Shown: positions 10,129-20,897 of the stretch, in pieces
Layout of the letters: each line of letters starts with the position of its first letter
Position numbering within the stretch: the stretch's first letter is position 1
Assembly: GCA_947258885.1 (NCBI GenBank)
Contig: CAMYKD010000004.1
Coordinates: 1-64,000 of the forward strand
Direction: 5' to 3'
Length of the DNA: 64,000 nt
From: an uncultured Kiloniellales bacterium
GTDB taxonomy: Bacteria > Pseudomonadota > Alphaproteobacteria > Kiloniellales > JAKSDN01
Notes under the pieces: generated by a model
Told to the model about the DNA's origin: nothing
The model's input: the letters and a program-made list of their open reading frames with translations, nothing else
Databases searched by the model: none
Position numbers and translations under genes: made by a program

Positions 10129-11544
10129 TTGACCAAGAAACTCTTCATCAAGACGTACGGCTGCCAGATGAACGTCTACGACTCCGCACGCATGGCGGAC
10201 GTCTTGGCGCCGCTCGGTTACAAGATCTCGGCCACGCCGCGGGACGCGGATCTGGTCATCCTGAATACCTGCCATATCCGCGAAAAGGCAGCGGAGAAGG
10301 TGTTCTCTGAACTGGGCCGTCTGAAGGGCTTCAAGGGCGAGAAGGAATCCGGCGGCGGCCGCATGCTCATCGCGGTCGCCGGCTGTGTGGGCCAAGCCGA
10401 AGGGGACGAGGTCCTGCGCCGTGCGCCGCAGGTCGACATCGTTCTCGGCCCGCAGACCTACCATCGCTTGCCCGAAATCGTGGCCCGGGCGCTTGGGGCT
10501 GTGCCCGGTTCGGGAATTCTTGAGACCGACTTTCCGATCGAATCAAAGTTCGACCACCTGCCCGAGGAAGCGGTCTCTCAGGGACCGGCCGCCTTTCTTT
10601 CGGTGCAGGAGGGCTGTGACAAGTTCTGCACGTTCTGTGTCGTGCCCTACACGCGCGGCACCGAATTCTCGCGCCCTGTGGGCGAGGTCGTGGCAGAGGC
10701 CGAACGCCTGGTAGCTGCGGGCGCGGTGGAGATCACGCTGCTCGGTCAGAACGTAAACGCCTACCATGGCTCGGCGCCCGACGGCCGCGGCAGCTATGGT
10801 CTCGGTCGGTTGATCCGACGTCTGGCCGAGGTCGATGGCCTCGAACGCCTGCGCTACACCACGTCGCACCCGCGCGATATGGATGACGAGCTGGTCGCTG
10901 CCCACGGTGACGTGGACAAGCTCATGCCTTACCTGCACCTGCCGATCCAGTCGGGATCGGACCGGATCCTGGAGGCCATGAACAGGCGCCATGCGGCCGA
11001 CGACTATCGCCGCGTCGTCGAACGGCTGCGCGCGGCCCGTCCGGACCTGGCGTTGTCGTCGGACTTCATCGTCGGGTTTCCAGGCGAGACAGACCGGGAT
11101 TTTGCCGAGACCCTGCGCGTTGTCACCGAGATCGGCTTCTCCCAGGCCTATTCGTTCAAGTACTCGCCGCGCCCGGGCACGCCGGCCGCGTCGGCCGAAG
11201 GGCAGGTGACGGACGCCGTGAAGAACGAACGCTTGGCCATGCTTCAAATCCTGTTGAACGAACAACAGGCCGCATTTAATCGGGCGAGCGAAGGGCACAC
11301 CATGGCGGTTCTTCTCGAGCGATCGGGACGCCGCGCCGGGCAACTCGTCGGGCGCAGCCCATACATGCAGGCGGTTCACCTCGCCGCGCCACCGAGACTG
11401 CTGGGCCGAATCGTGGAGGTGCGCATCGATGCCGGGCACCCGAACAGCCTGGCCGGCTGCCTGGTTGGCGACCGGTCCGGCGGACCCACGACCCGCCGCC
11501 CCGCCGCGGAGCCAGGCGACGGCCTTTGGGAAGCCACGATATGA
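10129..11544 (+). CDS. miaB: tRNA-2-methylthio-N6-dimethylallyladenosine synthase MiaB
   Basis: [29 protein letters not shown] radical SAM motif, C-terminal TRAM; probable TTG start. Confidence 0.96.
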   Translation: MTKKLFIKTYGCQMNVYDSARMADVLAPLGYKISATPRDADLVILNTCHIREKAAEKVFSELGRLKGFKGEKESGGGRMLIAVAGCVGQAEGDEVLRRAPQVDIVLGPQTYHRLPEIVARALGAVPGSGILETDFPIESKFDHLPEEAVSQGPAAFLSVQEGCDKFCTFCVVPYTRGTEFSRPVGEVVAEAERLVAAGAVEITLLGQNVNAYHGSAPDGRGSYGLGRLIRRLAEVDGLERLRYTTSHPRDMDDELVAAHGDVDKLMPYLHLPIQSGSDRILEAMNRRHAADDYRRVVERLRAARPDLALSSDFIVGFPGETDRDFAETLRVVTEIGFSQAYSFKYSPRPGTPAASAEGQVTDAVKNERLAMLQILLNEQQAAFNRASEGHTMAVLLERSGRRAGQLVGRSPYMQAVHLAAPPRLLGRIVEVRIDAGHPNSLAGCLVGDRSGGPTTRRPAAEPGDGLWEATI

Positions 11545-12575
11545 CAGCCGCGCCGCCGCCTCCGGACACCGCGCAGCCCGAGGTTCTCAAGTTCGACGAC
11601 AACAGCTTGCTGCCCTTGCTTTATGGCGAGCACGACCAGAATCTCGCACGTATCGAAAGCCAGTTGGGCGTGTCCGTGGCGTCACGCGGCAACCGACTGG
11701 CCGTCTCGGGGCCTGCCGACGCGGTCAAGAGCGCCAATATCGCGCTCGAAGCGCTATACGCGCGGTTGAAGAAGGGCCTGCAGGTGGGCGACGCCGAAGT
11801 GGACGCGGCGGTGCGCATGGCGCAGAGCGCACCCGACCCGGCGGCCGGCGCGACCGCGGCCAAGGCGATCCACGCCGATCACCTGGCGATCCGCACCCGC
11901 AAGCGGCATGTCTCGCCGCGCTCGCCGGGCCAGGCGGCCTACATCGATGCGCTCGCCACCCACGAGTTGGTCTTCGGATTGGGCCCGGCAGGGACCGGGA
12001 AGACCTATCTGGCAGTGGCCATGGCGGTTTCGCTCTTGATGGGCGGAAAGGTCGAGCGGATAATTGTTTCCAGGCCAGCGGTCGAAGCCGGAGAGCGCCT
12101 CGGCTTTCTGCCCGGAGATCTGCGCGAGAAGGTCGACCCGTATTTGCGGCCGCTCTACGACGCGCTTTTCGAGATGCTGCCCGCCGAGCAGGTCATGAGC
12201 CGATTGGCCAACGGGGAGATCGAGGTCGCGCCACTGGCCTTTATGCGCGGGCGCACGCTCAGCAACGCGTTTGTCATTCTCGACGAGGCGCAGAACACGA
12301 CGCCGGTGCAGATGAAGATGTTCTTAACCCGTTTCGGCGAAAACAGCCGGATGGCCGTGACCGGCGACCCCTCCCAGATCGATCTGCCCAAGGGGCAACC
12401 ATCGGGGCTGCGCGACGCGGTCGCGCTCTTGACCGGTATGAACGGCGTTGCTTTCATCGAGTTCACCGATGCCGATGTGGTCCGTCACTCCCTAGTGACC
12501 CGCATCGTGCGTGCCTACGAGGCGCGGGATGCGGCGGAGGGCCCGGGCGAAGCCGAAAGATTGGACGGCAAATGA
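11541..12575 (+). CDS. PhoH family protein (PhoH-like ATPase)
   Basis: [19 protein letters not shown] Walker [18 protein letters not shown] overlap with miaB. Confidence 0.95.
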   Translation: MTAAPPPPDTAQPEVLKFDDNSLLPLLYGEHDQNLARIESQLGVSVASRGNRLAVSGPADAVKSANIALEALYARLKKGLQVGDAEVDAAVRMAQSAPDPAAGATAAKAIHADHLAIRTRKRHVSPRSPGQAAYIDALATHELVFGLGPAGTGKTYLAVAMAVSLLMGGKVERIIVSRPAVEAGERLGFLPGDLREKVDPYLRPLYDALFEMLPAEQVMSRLANGEIEVAPLAFMRGRTLSNAFVILDEAQNTTPVQMKMFLTRFGENSRMAVTGDPSQIDLPKGQPSGLRDAVALLTGMNGVAFIEFTDADVVRHSLVTRIVRAYEARDAAEGPGEAERLDGK

Positions 12576-12620
12576 ACGGGCCCGCCAAGGGGCAGTGGCA
12601 CTCCGTTTTCATGCACTGAG

Positions 12621-13208
12621 ATGAGCGAAGAACCTCCAAGTCCCGGCATAGAAATTGCCATTGTGGCCCAGGATCCGACTTGGCGCGAGATATTGGAAGA
12701 GCCCGAGGAGGTGGCCGGTCGGGCTGCCCGGGCTGCGTTGCGGCATCGAGGTGTGGCGGATTTCGCCCTCGCGAGCCGGAAATCACGGCAAAGCGGGGGC
12801 GGGCTCGGGCCGGTAGAGCTTGCGGTTGTGCTGGCCGACGATCGGCTGGTTCGAAGCCTAAACCGTGAATACCGGGGGCGGGACACAGCGACCAACGTCT
12901 TGTCTTTTGCCGGCCTGGACGGGCCGGGCGAGCCCGCGGCGCCATACCTGCTCGGAGACGTCGTGTTGGCGCGCGAGACCGTGGTTCGCGAAGCGTGCGA
13001 GCAGGGCAAGGCCCCCGCCGACCATCTTGCGCATCTGGTGGTGCATGGGGTGCTTCATCTCCTCGGCTACGATCACCAGACCACCGCGCAGGCCGAGACG
13101 ATGGAAGACCTGGAGCGTGCGGTATTGGCCGGGCTGGGAGTCGCCGACCCCTATCTGAACCCCGAGCCGGCAGGCCCTTCGAGCCCGTCCCGCGAGGCCT
13201 TGCCATGA
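12621..13208 (+). CDS. ybeY: Endoribonuclease YbeY
   Basis: HLVVHGVLHLLGYDH metal-binding signature; RDTATNVLSF. Confidence 0.95.
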   Translation: MSEEPPSPGIEIAIVAQDPTWREILEEPEEVAGRAARAALRHRGVADFALASRKSRQSGGGLGPVELAVVLADDRLVRSLNREYRGRDTATNVLSFAGLDGPGEPAAPYLLGDVVLARETVVREACEQGKAPADHLAHLVVHGVLHLLGYDHQTTAQAETMEDLERAVLAGLGVADPYLNPEPAGPSSPSREALP

Positions 13209-14146
13209 CCGATCTTTCCGGCAGCAGGACCACGCGGAGCAGTGGACAGGGCGCCGAGACCGGCAGGCTGAGTCGCATCTGGCATTGGCTGCGCGGCCTG
13301 TTGCGCGGCAGGAACGGCGATTCGGTTCTGCGCGATACGATCGAGGAAATCATAGAGGAGATCGAGGAGACCGAGAGCGAAGAGGCGAGCGCGACGCCGA
13401 TCTCCGACGACGAGAGAATCATGCTCGCCAACCTTCTCAAACAGCGTCACCGAACGACTTACGACGTCATGGTGCCGCGGGCCGATATTGTCGCCGTTGA
13501 GGTCGGCACCAGCCTGCAAAAGCTGTTGAAGGTGATGGGTAAGGTCGGGCACTCGCGTCTACCGGTTTATCGAGGCACGCTGGACGATGTCGTCGGCCTG
13601 GTCCACATCAAGGATGTCCTGCCCCGTACCGCAAAGTCCGAGCGCTTCAACCTCGAATCCATCACCCGCCGGGTGTTGTTTGCCGCGCCCTCCATGCGCG
13701 TGCTCGATCTCCTGCTTGAAATGCGCGAATCGCGCGTCCACATGGCTCTCGTGGTTGACGAGTTCGGCGGCATAGACGGGCTGATCACGATCGAGGACCT
13801 GGTCGAGGAGATCGTCGGCGAAATCGAGGACGAGCACGACGTGGACGAAGGGCCCAAGCTGACCGCGCGGGCCGATGGGTCGCTGGTAGCCGACGGGCGG
13901 ACGACGGTCGAGGAGTTTGAGGAGCGGGTCGGCCCGGTCCTCTCCGACGAAGAGCGCGACGAGGACATCGACACGCTGGGAGGCCTGGTGGCCGCATTGG
14001 CGGGACGCGTGCCGACGCGCGGAGAGTTGTTGGTCCATTCGCCGTCGGGAATATCCTTCGAGGTGATTCAAGCCGACCCAAGGCGGGTCAAGCGCTTGCG
14101 GGTCCGCAACCTGCCACCGCAAGCAGGGATCGCGCCAGGTGGGTGA
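13205..14146 (+). CDS. CBS-domain hemolysin/CorC family protein
   Basis: RTTYDVMVPRADIVAVE, VGHSRLPVYRGTLDDVVGLVHIKD, CorC_HlyC C-terminal domain; ATGA overlap with ybeY. Confidence 0.93.
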   Translation: MTDLSGSRTTRSSGQGAETGRLSRIWHWLRGLLRGRNGDSVLRDTIEEIIEEIEETESEEASATPISDDERIMLANLLKQRHRTTYDVMVPRADIVAVEVGTSLQKLLKVMGKVGHSRLPVYRGTLDDVVGLVHIKDVLPRTAKSERFNLESITRRVLFAAPSMRVLDLLLEMRESRVHMALVVDEFGGIDGLITIEDLVEEIVGEIEDEHDVDEGPKLTARADGSLVADGRTTVEEFEERVGPVLSDEERDEDIDTLGGLVAALAGRVPTRGELLVHSPSGISFEVIQADPRRVKRLRVRNLPPQAGIAPGG

Positions 14147-14193
14147 ACGGACGCGCACGCAGGTTCCGGCTGAATCGATGAACATGGGCGGCG

Positions 14194-15789
14194 ATGACTG
14201 ACTCTCCTGTAATGGCGGCGTCCACCCAACATTTCTTCGCCCGCGCCTCCGGGATGCTTGCTCGGCTCACCGGCTGGCGGCGCTATCTTGCGGCTGGGAT
14301 GCTCGGTGCGGTGGCCAGCGCGGCCCTACCGCCGGCCCATCTCGTGCCCGTGCTTTGGCCCGCGTTTGTTGGCCTGCTATGGCTGCTCGACGGCACCGAA
14401 CGGCCGCACGGAGCGTTCTTGATCGGCTGGGCGTTCGGGACCGGGCACTTCCTCGCAGGACTTTATTGGGTCGGGATAGCCTTCCTGGTGGACGCCGAGC
14501 AGTTCGCCGCGCTGATTCCCTTGGCCGTGGGAGCGCTTGCCGCTGGGGTGGGCCTGTTCCCGGGCTTCGCCGCCCTGGCGGTTTGGGCCAGCCGTTGCCG
14601 CGGCCTGGGCCGGGTGCTGCTCTTGGCGGCGGCTTGGCTCGCCACGGAATGGGTGCGATCCTGGCTCTTCACCGGCTTTCCATGGAACCTGATCGGCAGT
14701 GTCTGGGTGTTCTCCGACGCCATGCTTCAACTCGGGGCGCTCACCGGCGTCTGGGGCCTCTCGCTGGTCACGGTGCTGGCCTCGGCGGCGCCTTCGACCT
14801 TGGGCGACGCCGCCGCGCGCCCGTTGAAGCGGTGGGTGCCGACCTGTGTCAGCCTGTTGGCCCTGGCGCTGGTGTGGTCCGGGGGCGCGTTGCGTTTGGC
14901 CGCGGCACCCGTTCCCGGCAGCAACACGGTGCCCGGTGTCATGTTGCGGCTGGTACAGCCCGGCATCGATCAGTCGAGCAAGTGGAAGGCCCAGCTGCGC
15001 AGCCAAAACATAGCTGACCAAATGACCATGAGCGCCCGTAAGACCACGGACGACATCACCCATATCGTCTGGTCGGAAACGGCGATCACGTATAGCTTGG
15101 CGGGCGACCCGGACCTGAGGCGCGTGCTCGCCCAGATCGTGCCGCGCGGCGGTCTGTTGCTGTCGGGTGCGGTGCGCCGTTCGGCGAGCGCCGGCCGGTT
15201 GCGCCTGTGGAACTCGTTGCACGCTCTCGACTCCTCGGGCGAGATCCGCGGCACCTACGACAAGTTCCACTTGGTTCCGTTCGGCGAGTACATACCGTAC
15301 AGATCGTTGTTCGGGTTCGCCAAGCTGACCCAGGGCCGCATCGATTTCAGTCCCGGACCGGGTCCGCGGACGCTCGAGTTGCCGGGCTTGCCGCCGGTCG
15401 GCCCGCTGATCTGCTATGAGGTGATCTTTCCCGGGCAGGTAACCGAGCCCGGCAGACGGCCGGCCTGGCTGCTCAACGTGACCAACGATGCCTGGTTCGG
15501 CACCAGTTCGGGCCCCTATCAGCACTTTGCGAGCGTCCGGTTGCGCGCCGTCGAGGAGGGTCTGCCCGCCGTGCGGGTCGCCAATACGGGGATCTCGGCG
15601 GTTGTCGACAGCTATGGACGCGTGCTCCATCGCCTTGGGCTCAACCGTGTTGGCGTGATCGATTCGCCCCTGCCCCGCCCGACCGGCGCTAGGACGCTTT
15701 ATTCGCGGGTCGGCAATTGGATGGTTCTAATTCTCATTGCGATTTTCACGGTACCGGCCTTTGTATTGCGATTATTTTACAATTCCTGA
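14194..15789 (+). CDS. lnt: Apolipoprotein N-acyltransferase
   Basis: FTGFPWNLIG, YDKFHLVPFGEYIP, LICYEVIFPG, NVTNDAWFG. Confidence 0.96.
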   Translation: MTDSPVMAASTQHFFARASGMLARLTGWRRYLAAGMLGAVASAALPPAHLVPVLWPAFVGLLWLLDGTERPHGAFLIGWAFGTGHFLAGLYWVGIAFLVDAEQFAALIPLAVGALAAGVGLFPGFAALAVWASRCRGLGRVLLLAAAWLATEWVRSWLFTGFPWNLIGSVWVFSDAMLQLGALTGVWGLSLVTVLASAAPSTLGDAAARPLKRWVPTCVSLLALALVWSGGALRLAAAPVPGSNTVPGVMLRLVQPGIDQSSKWKAQLRSQNIADQMTMSARKTTDDITHIVWSETAITYSLAGDPDLRRVLAQIVPRGGLLLSGAVRRSASAGRLRLWNSLHALDSSGEIRGTYDKFHLVPFGEYIPYRSLFGFAKLTQGRIDFSPGPGPRTLELPGLPPVGPLICYEVIFPGQVTEPGRRPAWLLNVTNDAWFGTSSGPYQHFASVRLRAVEEGLPAVRVANTGISAVVDSYGRVLHRLGLNRVGVIDSPLPRPTGARTLYSRVGNWMVLILIAIFTVPAFVLRLFYNS

Positions 15790-15840
15790 CAATATTTCTT
15801 GGCGGATTTGGGCTCGCAACGCTTTACGCTATTGACCGGA

Positions 15841-15852
15841 ATACCATGGTAT
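15841..15852. promoter_or_regulatory. Perfect 12-bp palindrome ATACCATGGTAT upstream of XRE gene
   Basis: Sequence self-complementary; lies 17-nt-spacer-wise between TTGACC (15832-15837) and ctagaa. Confidence 0.4.
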
Positions 15853-15903
15853 GCCTAGAACCAAGCGATCTGTTCCAGGATTGTAGCCAAGGAGCCTATC
15901 CAG

Positions 15904-16356
15904 ATGGTGAGAGGGGGGGAGAACGGTGTGGGCCGCGGAACCGGCGTGCCAAACCCAGTCGATGTGCATGTCGGCCGGCGGTTGCGTCTGCGCCGTACAC
16001 TATTGGGCCTGAGTCAGGAGAAGCTGGGAGCGGCGATCGGCCTGACTTTTCAACAGGTCCAGAAATACGAGCGCGGCTCCAACCGAATAGGGGCCAGCCG
16101 TTTGTTCGATCTTTCGCGGGTGCTCGATGTGCCCGTGGGGTTCTTTTTCGATGACATGTCGGAAGAGGTTGCGGCTCGATCGCCCGGGCAGTCGCGCGGC
16201 CGGATGGGGCCGGTGGATGTCGAGCCGAGTCCCATGGCCAAGCGCGAGACGCTGGAGCTGGTGCGAGCCTATTACAAGATCCATAATCCGGCCGTGCGCA
16301 AGCGCCTGTTCGAGATGGTCAAGGCCCTCGCAGCGGGCGAAGCCGGCAAAGAGTAG
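15904..16356 (+). CDS. XRE/Cro-type helix-turn-helix transcriptional regulator
   Basis: VGRRLRLRRTLLGLSQEKLGAAIGLTFQQVQKYERGSNRIGASRLFDLSRVLDVPVGFFF. Confidence 0.93.
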   Translation: MVRGGENGVGRGTGVPNPVDVHVGRRLRLRRTLLGLSQEKLGAAIGLTFQQVQKYERGSNRIGASRLFDLSRVLDVPVGFFFDDMSEEVAARSPGQSRGRMGPVDVEPSPMAKRETLELVRAYYKIHNPAVRKRLFEMVKALAAGEAGKE

Positions 16357-16609
16357 AGGCGCCCGCCGGGCTGGCCGCCTCCGAGGTCGCCGGCCTGTAG
16401 CAGGGTTCCTATCGATCCGGGTCGCCGCCAGCGAATGTGCTTGACGGGAATTTTCCCAAGACGGCAACATGCCGTGCGGCTGGAACGTACTCGGTCGCCG
16501 ACACTTATGACCCCGGGGCGGACGAACAACGGCGCGGGGCTGTCTCGAGAATGGGCGCCCTGTTCCGGGGCGGCCGAACTGCGGCAGCGCGATGGAGTAG
16601 GGCGTGCGT

Positions 16610-17776
16610 ATGGGGAAGTTTCTGTTTACCAGCGAATCTGTCGCAGAAGGTCATCCGGATAAGGTTTGCGACCGGATCTCGGATGCCATTGTCGATAGCT
16701 ATCTTACCCAAGACCCACACGCTCGCGTGGCGGTGGAAACTATGGCCACGACGAACCGCATCGTCCTGGGGGGCGAGGTGCGCGGGCCGGCCGCGGTGAC
16801 CGCGGAGCTCATCGAAGAGGTGGCCCGCCACGCCGTGAAGGATATCGGTTACGAGCAGGTCGGTTTTCACTGGCGCAATGCCCTCGTCGAGAACCACATT
16901 CACGAACAGTCCACCGATATCGCCTTGGGAGTGGACGCGTCCGGCAATAAGGATGAGGGTGCGGGCGATCAGGGGATCATGTTCGGCTACGCGTGCCGCG
17001 AGACCGAACAGTTGATGCCGGCGCCGATCCACCTGTCACACAGCATCCTGCGATCGCTCGCTGAGGCGCGCCACTCGGGCGCTGAACCGGGACTCGGACC
17101 CGATGCCAAGAGCCAAGTCACGCTTGAGTATCTGGACGGCAAGCCGATACGGGCCAGTTCGATCGTGGTGTCGACCCAGCACAGCGATACGCTCGATCAG
17201 GCAGAGGTTCGCGAGATCGTTCGCCCCCACGTGATCAACGTGTTGCCCGAGGGGTGGATGTGCCCGGAGGAGGAGTTCTACGTGAATCCGACCGGGCGAT
17301 TCGTGATCGGCGGGCCGGACGGCGATTGCGGCCTGACCGGGCGCAAGATCATAGTCGACACCTATGGGGGTGCGGCGCCCCACGGCGGCGGTGCCTTTTC
17401 CGGAAAGGATCCCACCAAGGTCGACCGCTCGGCCGCTTACGCGGCGCGTTATCTGGCCAAGAATGTGGTCGCGGCGGATTTGGCGGAGCGCTGTACCATC
17501 CAGCTGTCCTATGCGATCGGCGTTTCCAGGCCCCTTTCGGTCTATGTCAACACCCACCGGACCGGTCAGGTCGATGAAGACAGGTTGTCCGCCACGCTTC
17601 AGGAGATGGTGGACCTCTCGCCGCGCGGTATCCGCGAGTGCTTGACCCTCAGCCGGCCGGTATACGCGCGCACTGCGGCTTATGGGCATTTCGGCCGGGC
17701 GCCGGATCCCGACGGCGGCTTTTCCTGGGAGGCCCTGGACTTGGTCGAGGATCTGAGGTCCGCCTTCGGCGCGTAG
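16610..17776 (+). CDS. metK: S-adenosylmethionine synthetase
   Basis: [49 protein letters not shown]. Confidence 0.98.
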   Translation: MGKFLFTSESVAEGHPDKVCDRISDAIVDSYLTQDPHARVAVETMATTNRIVLGGEVRGPAAVTAELIEEVARHAVKDIGYEQVGFHWRNALVENHIHEQSTDIALGVDASGNKDEGAGDQGIMFGYACRETEQLMPAPIHLSHSILRSLAEARHSGAEPGLGPDAKSQVTLEYLDGKPIRASSIVVSTQHSDTLDQAEVREIVRPHVINVLPEGWMCPEEEFYVNPTGRFVIGGPDGDCGLTGRKIIVDTYGGAAPHGGGAFSGKDPTKVDRSAAYAARYLAKNVVAADLAERCTIQLSYAIGVSRPLSVYVNTHRTGQVDEDRLSATLQEMVDLSPRGIRECLTLSRPVYARTAAYGHFGRAPDPDGGFSWEALDLVEDLRSAFGA

Positions 17777-17790
17777 AGGTCGCCGGTGTC

Positions 17791-18534
17791 ATGACCGGCG
17801 GGCGTGGCGGGTCCGGCGCGTCGTCAGGGCGATCGGGATCTCCGCGGCGCAATAGCCACGGCCGCCGTCGTGGCCGCCCTCTGCGCCGGGGGATGAAGAC
17901 CTTACTGGAGACTCTGCTGCCCCGCTTGCAGGTCACGCTACCGGCCTCCGGCGGGCCGCTCGACCCGGCGGAGCTCTTCGGCGGCATACGGGGCCAGGTC
18001 TGGCTCGAGATCGGCTTTGGGGCCGGCGAACACCTGGCTTGGCAGGCCGCCCAACATCCGGAGGTCGCGATTCTCGGTGCCGAGGTCTTCGTCAACGGGA
18101 TCGCTGCACTGCTCAGGCGGATTGATGCGCTGCAATTGGCCAATGTTCGCGTTTTTCAGGGTGACGGGCGGGACCTACTCGATGTCCTGCCCGAGAATTC
18201 ACTGTCCCGGGTCTTCATTCTCTTTCCCGACCCCTGGCCCAAGCAGCGCCACCACAAGCGCCGCATCGTTCAGGCCGCGTTGCTGGACCGCTTGGCGAGC
18301 GTCATGAAGGACGGCGCGGAATTACGCATGGCGACGGACCACGCAGACTATCTGCGTTGGATGCTCGAGGTGGCGACAGTGCACCCGGCGTTCCGGTGGC
18401 TGGCCTCTGGGCCGGGGGATTGGCGCGAGCGACCCGCGGACTGGGCGGCCTCTCGCTACGAATTGAAGGCACTTGGCGAAGGCTTGGCGCCTACCTATCT
18501 AAGGTTTGTCCGCCGGCGGCGTGGCGCGGCCTAG
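17791..18534 (+). CDS. trmB: tRNA (guanosine(46)-N7)-methyltransferase TrmB
   Basis: VWLEIGFGAGEHLA, FPDPWPKQRHHKRR; N-terminal start uncertain. Confidence 0.93.
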   Translation: MTGGRGGSGASSGRSGSPRRNSHGRRRGRPLRRGMKTLLETLLPRLQVTLPASGGPLDPAELFGGIRGQVWLEIGFGAGEHLAWQAAQHPEVAILGAEVFVNGIAALLRRIDALQLANVRVFQGDGRDLLDVLPENSLSRVFILFPDPWPKQRHHKRRIVQAALLDRLASVMKDGAELRMATDHADYLRWMLEVATVHPAFRWLASGPGDWRERPADWAASRYELKALGEGLAPTYLRFVRRRRGAA

Positions 18535-18662
18535 CACCTTGGGGCCGAGCGGCGCCCGGAGAGAAAATCCTTGCGGGACGGCAAGGTTAAGCGTAGATTG
18601 CCGCCGACCATAAGGGTTGGCGTGGCGATCGACGATGATGCCATGTCGGGCTCTCACGAACG

Positions 18663-18687
18663 GTGGGCCAGCGGCCCACTTTTTTTT
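18663..18687 (+). terminator. Rho-independent terminator/attenuator immediately upstream of rimP-nusA operon
   Basis: GTGGGCC-agc-GGCCCAC perfect 7-bp stem followed by 8 T. Confidence 0.85.
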
Positions 18688-18714
18688 ACGCTACACTGGG
18701 GAGGGAGACGTCGC

Positions 18715-19254
18715 GTGTCCGAGGCCTTCCCGGCAGGTGGGCCGGTCCTCGCCAGAACCAGCGAGGGCAAGGCGGCGGAGGTCGAACGCTTGATCGCCCC
18801 GTCGCTCGCCGAGATGGGTTACGATATTGTGCGGGTTCAGCTATCCGGCGAGCGGCGCGCCAAGCTGCAGGTCATGGTAGAGCGCCACGACGGTGGCGGC
18901 ATGACCGCCGATGACTGTGCCGGCGTGAGCCGCGCGGTCGAGGCGATTCTCGATGTGGCCGATCCGATTGCCGGGACCTACGTGCTCGAGGCGAGCTCAC
19001 CCGGCATCGACCGGCCGCTGACGCGCCGCGGCGACTTCGAGCGGTTTGCCGGCTTCGCCGCCCGCATAGAGATGCGCATGCCGATCGAGGGCCGCCGGCG
19101 CTTCAACGGCCGTCTTCTCGGGCTGGATGGCGACTTGGTGCGCCTCGCGACCGAGAGCGGCGATTTTGCCCTGCCGTTCGCTGACATGGCGAAGGCGAAA
19201 CTGGTGCTCACCGATGATCTGCTCGCGGCCAGTCAGGCGCAGAGCAAGGACTGA
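18715..19254 (+). CDS. rimP: Ribosome maturation factor RimP
   Basis: VERLIAPSLAEMGYDIVRVQLSG..YVLEASSPGIDRPLTRRGDFERF; GTG start. Confidence 0.93.
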   Translation: MSEAFPAGGPVLARTSEGKAAEVERLIAPSLAEMGYDIVRVQLSGERRAKLQVMVERHDGGGMTADDCAGVSRAVEAILDVADPIAGTYVLEASSPGIDRPLTRRGDFERFAGFAARIEMRMPIEGRRRFNGRLLGLDGDLVRLATESGDFALPFADMAKAKLVLTDDLLAASQAQSKD

Positions 19255-19290
19255 GCCGAAAGAGAACAAACGGGGATCCGGATAGCAGCA

Positions 19291-20886
19291 ATGGACACAA
19301 CCGCCCTTTCCAGAACCGAACTTCTGCAGGTCGCCGATGCGGTCGCCCGCGAGAAGAGCATCGAGCGCGACGAGGTGCTCGAAGCCATGGAGCAGGCAAT
19401 CAGCAAGGCCGGCCGCGCGAAGTACGGTCACGAACACGACATTCGCGCCGAGATCGATCGCAAGACCGGCGAGATCGGGTTGCGCCGATTCCGCGAGGTC
19501 GTCGAGGAGGTCGAGAGCGAGTTCACCCAGCTTAGCCTGGCCGAAGCGGAAATGCGCGAGCCCGGGATCCAGTTGGGGGAGTTCATCGTCGAGGAGCTGC
19601 CGCCCATCGATTTGGGCCGTATCGCTGCCCAGACCGCCAAGCAGGTCATCGTCCAGAAGGTACGCGAGGCCGAACGCGCGCGGCAGTACGAGGAATACAA
19701 GGACAGGGTGGGCGAGATCGTCAACGGCATCGTCAAGCGCAACGAGTTCGGCAACGTCACAGTCGACCTCGGTCGGGCCGAGGGCTTGATGCGCCGCGAC
19801 GAATCGCTGCCGCGAGAGTCCTTCAGGACCGGTGACCGCGTGCGCGCCTATATATACGACGTGCGCGAGGAGGCCCGCGGACCGCAGATCTTTCTGTCCC
19901 GCTCGCATCCGCAGTTCATGGCGAAGCTGTTCGCCCAGGAGGTTCCGGAGATCTACGACAGCATTATAGAGATCAAGGCGGTCGCCCGCGACCCGGGCAG
20001 TCGGGCCAAGATCGCGGTGATCTCGCACGATTCGGCGATCGATCCGGTCGGCGCCTGTGTCGGCATGCGCGGCAGCCGCGTTCAGGCGGTGGTTAGCGAG
20101 TTGCAGGGCGAGAAGATCGACATCATCCCGTGGTCGCCGGATACGGCTACCTTCGTGGTCAACGCCCTGGCGCCGGCGGAGGTGACCAAGGTGGTGCTCG
20201 ACGAGGAGCAGGGCCGGATTGAAGTCGTCGTTCCCGACGATCAGCTGTCTCTCGCGATCGGCAGGCGTGGACAGAACGTACGTCTCGCTTCGCAACTGTC
20301 GGGATGGGAAATCGACATTCTGACAGAGGAGGAGGAGTCGCGTCGTCGCCAGGAGGAGATTCGCGCACGCTCACAGATGTTCATAGACGCCCTTGACGTG
20401 GACGATGTCATCGCCCATCTGCTGTTGGCGGAAGGCTTTGTCAGTCTTGAGCAAGTTGCCTTCGTCCCGCTTCAGGAACTGGCCGAAATCGAGGGATTCG
20501 ACGAGGAGGTCGCCGAAGAGCTGCGCATGCGCGCCCGGACCTTCCTCGAAGAGCAGGACCGCAAGTTCGACGAGGAGCGCCGTGCCTTCGGCGTGACGGA
20601 CGAGTTGGCCGCGCTCGAGGGCGTGAATGCGGCTATGTCGGCCACGCTCGGCAAGAACGAGATCAGAACCCTCGACGACCTGGGGGACCTGGCCAGCGAC
20701 GAGCTGATCGAAATACTCGGCGAACAGGCGCCCGGAGTGGAGGAAGCCAACGCGATCATCATGGCCGCACGCGCCCATTGGTTCGACGACGAGCCCGTGG
20801 TCGAGGGCGAACCGGCGGGCGATGGCGGGGGTTCGGCGACGACGGAGCCGGCCGAAGGCGACCTCGCCGAGGCCAAGCAGGACTGA
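19291..20886 (+). CDS. nusA: Transcription termination/antitermination factor NusA
   Basis: EVPEIYDSIIEIKAVARDPGSRAKIAV, S1 and KH domains, two C-terminal helix-hairpin repeats. Confidence 0.97.
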   Translation: MDTTALSRTELLQVADAVAREKSIERDEVLEAMEQAISKAGRAKYGHEHDIRAEIDRKTGEIGLRRFREVVEEVESEFTQLSLAEAEMREPGIQLGEFIVEELPPIDLGRIAAQTAKQVIVQKVREAERARQYEEYKDRVGEIVNGIVKRNEFGNVTVDLGRAEGLMRRDESLPRESFRTGDRVRAYIYDVREEARGPQIFLSRSHPQFMAKLFAQEVPEIYDSIIEIKAVARDPGSRAKIAVISHDSAIDPVGACVGMRGSRVQAVVSELQGEKIDIIPWSPDTATFVVNALAPAEVTKVVLDEEQGRIEVVVPDDQLSLAIGRRGQNVRLASQLSGWEIDILTEEEESRRRQEEIRARSQMFIDALDVDDVIAHLLLAEGFVSLEQVAFVPLQELAEIEGFDEEVAEELRMRARTFLEEQDRKFDEERRAFGVTDELAALEGVNAAMSATLGKNEIRTLDDLGDLASDELIEILGEQAPGVEEANAIIMAARAHWFDDEPVVEGEPAGDGGGSATTEPAEGDLAEAKQD

Positions 20887-20897
20887 GCGGAGGAGCC

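Noticed and set aside
16357-16609. Possible SAM-responsive riboswitch upstream of metK (hairpin ACGGC-aacat-GCCGT near 16460)
   Set aside because: I could not match the spacer to the conserved cores I remember of SAM-II, SAM/SAH or SAH riboswitches; a single short hairpin is not enough. A covariance-model (Infernal/Rfam) search would decide.
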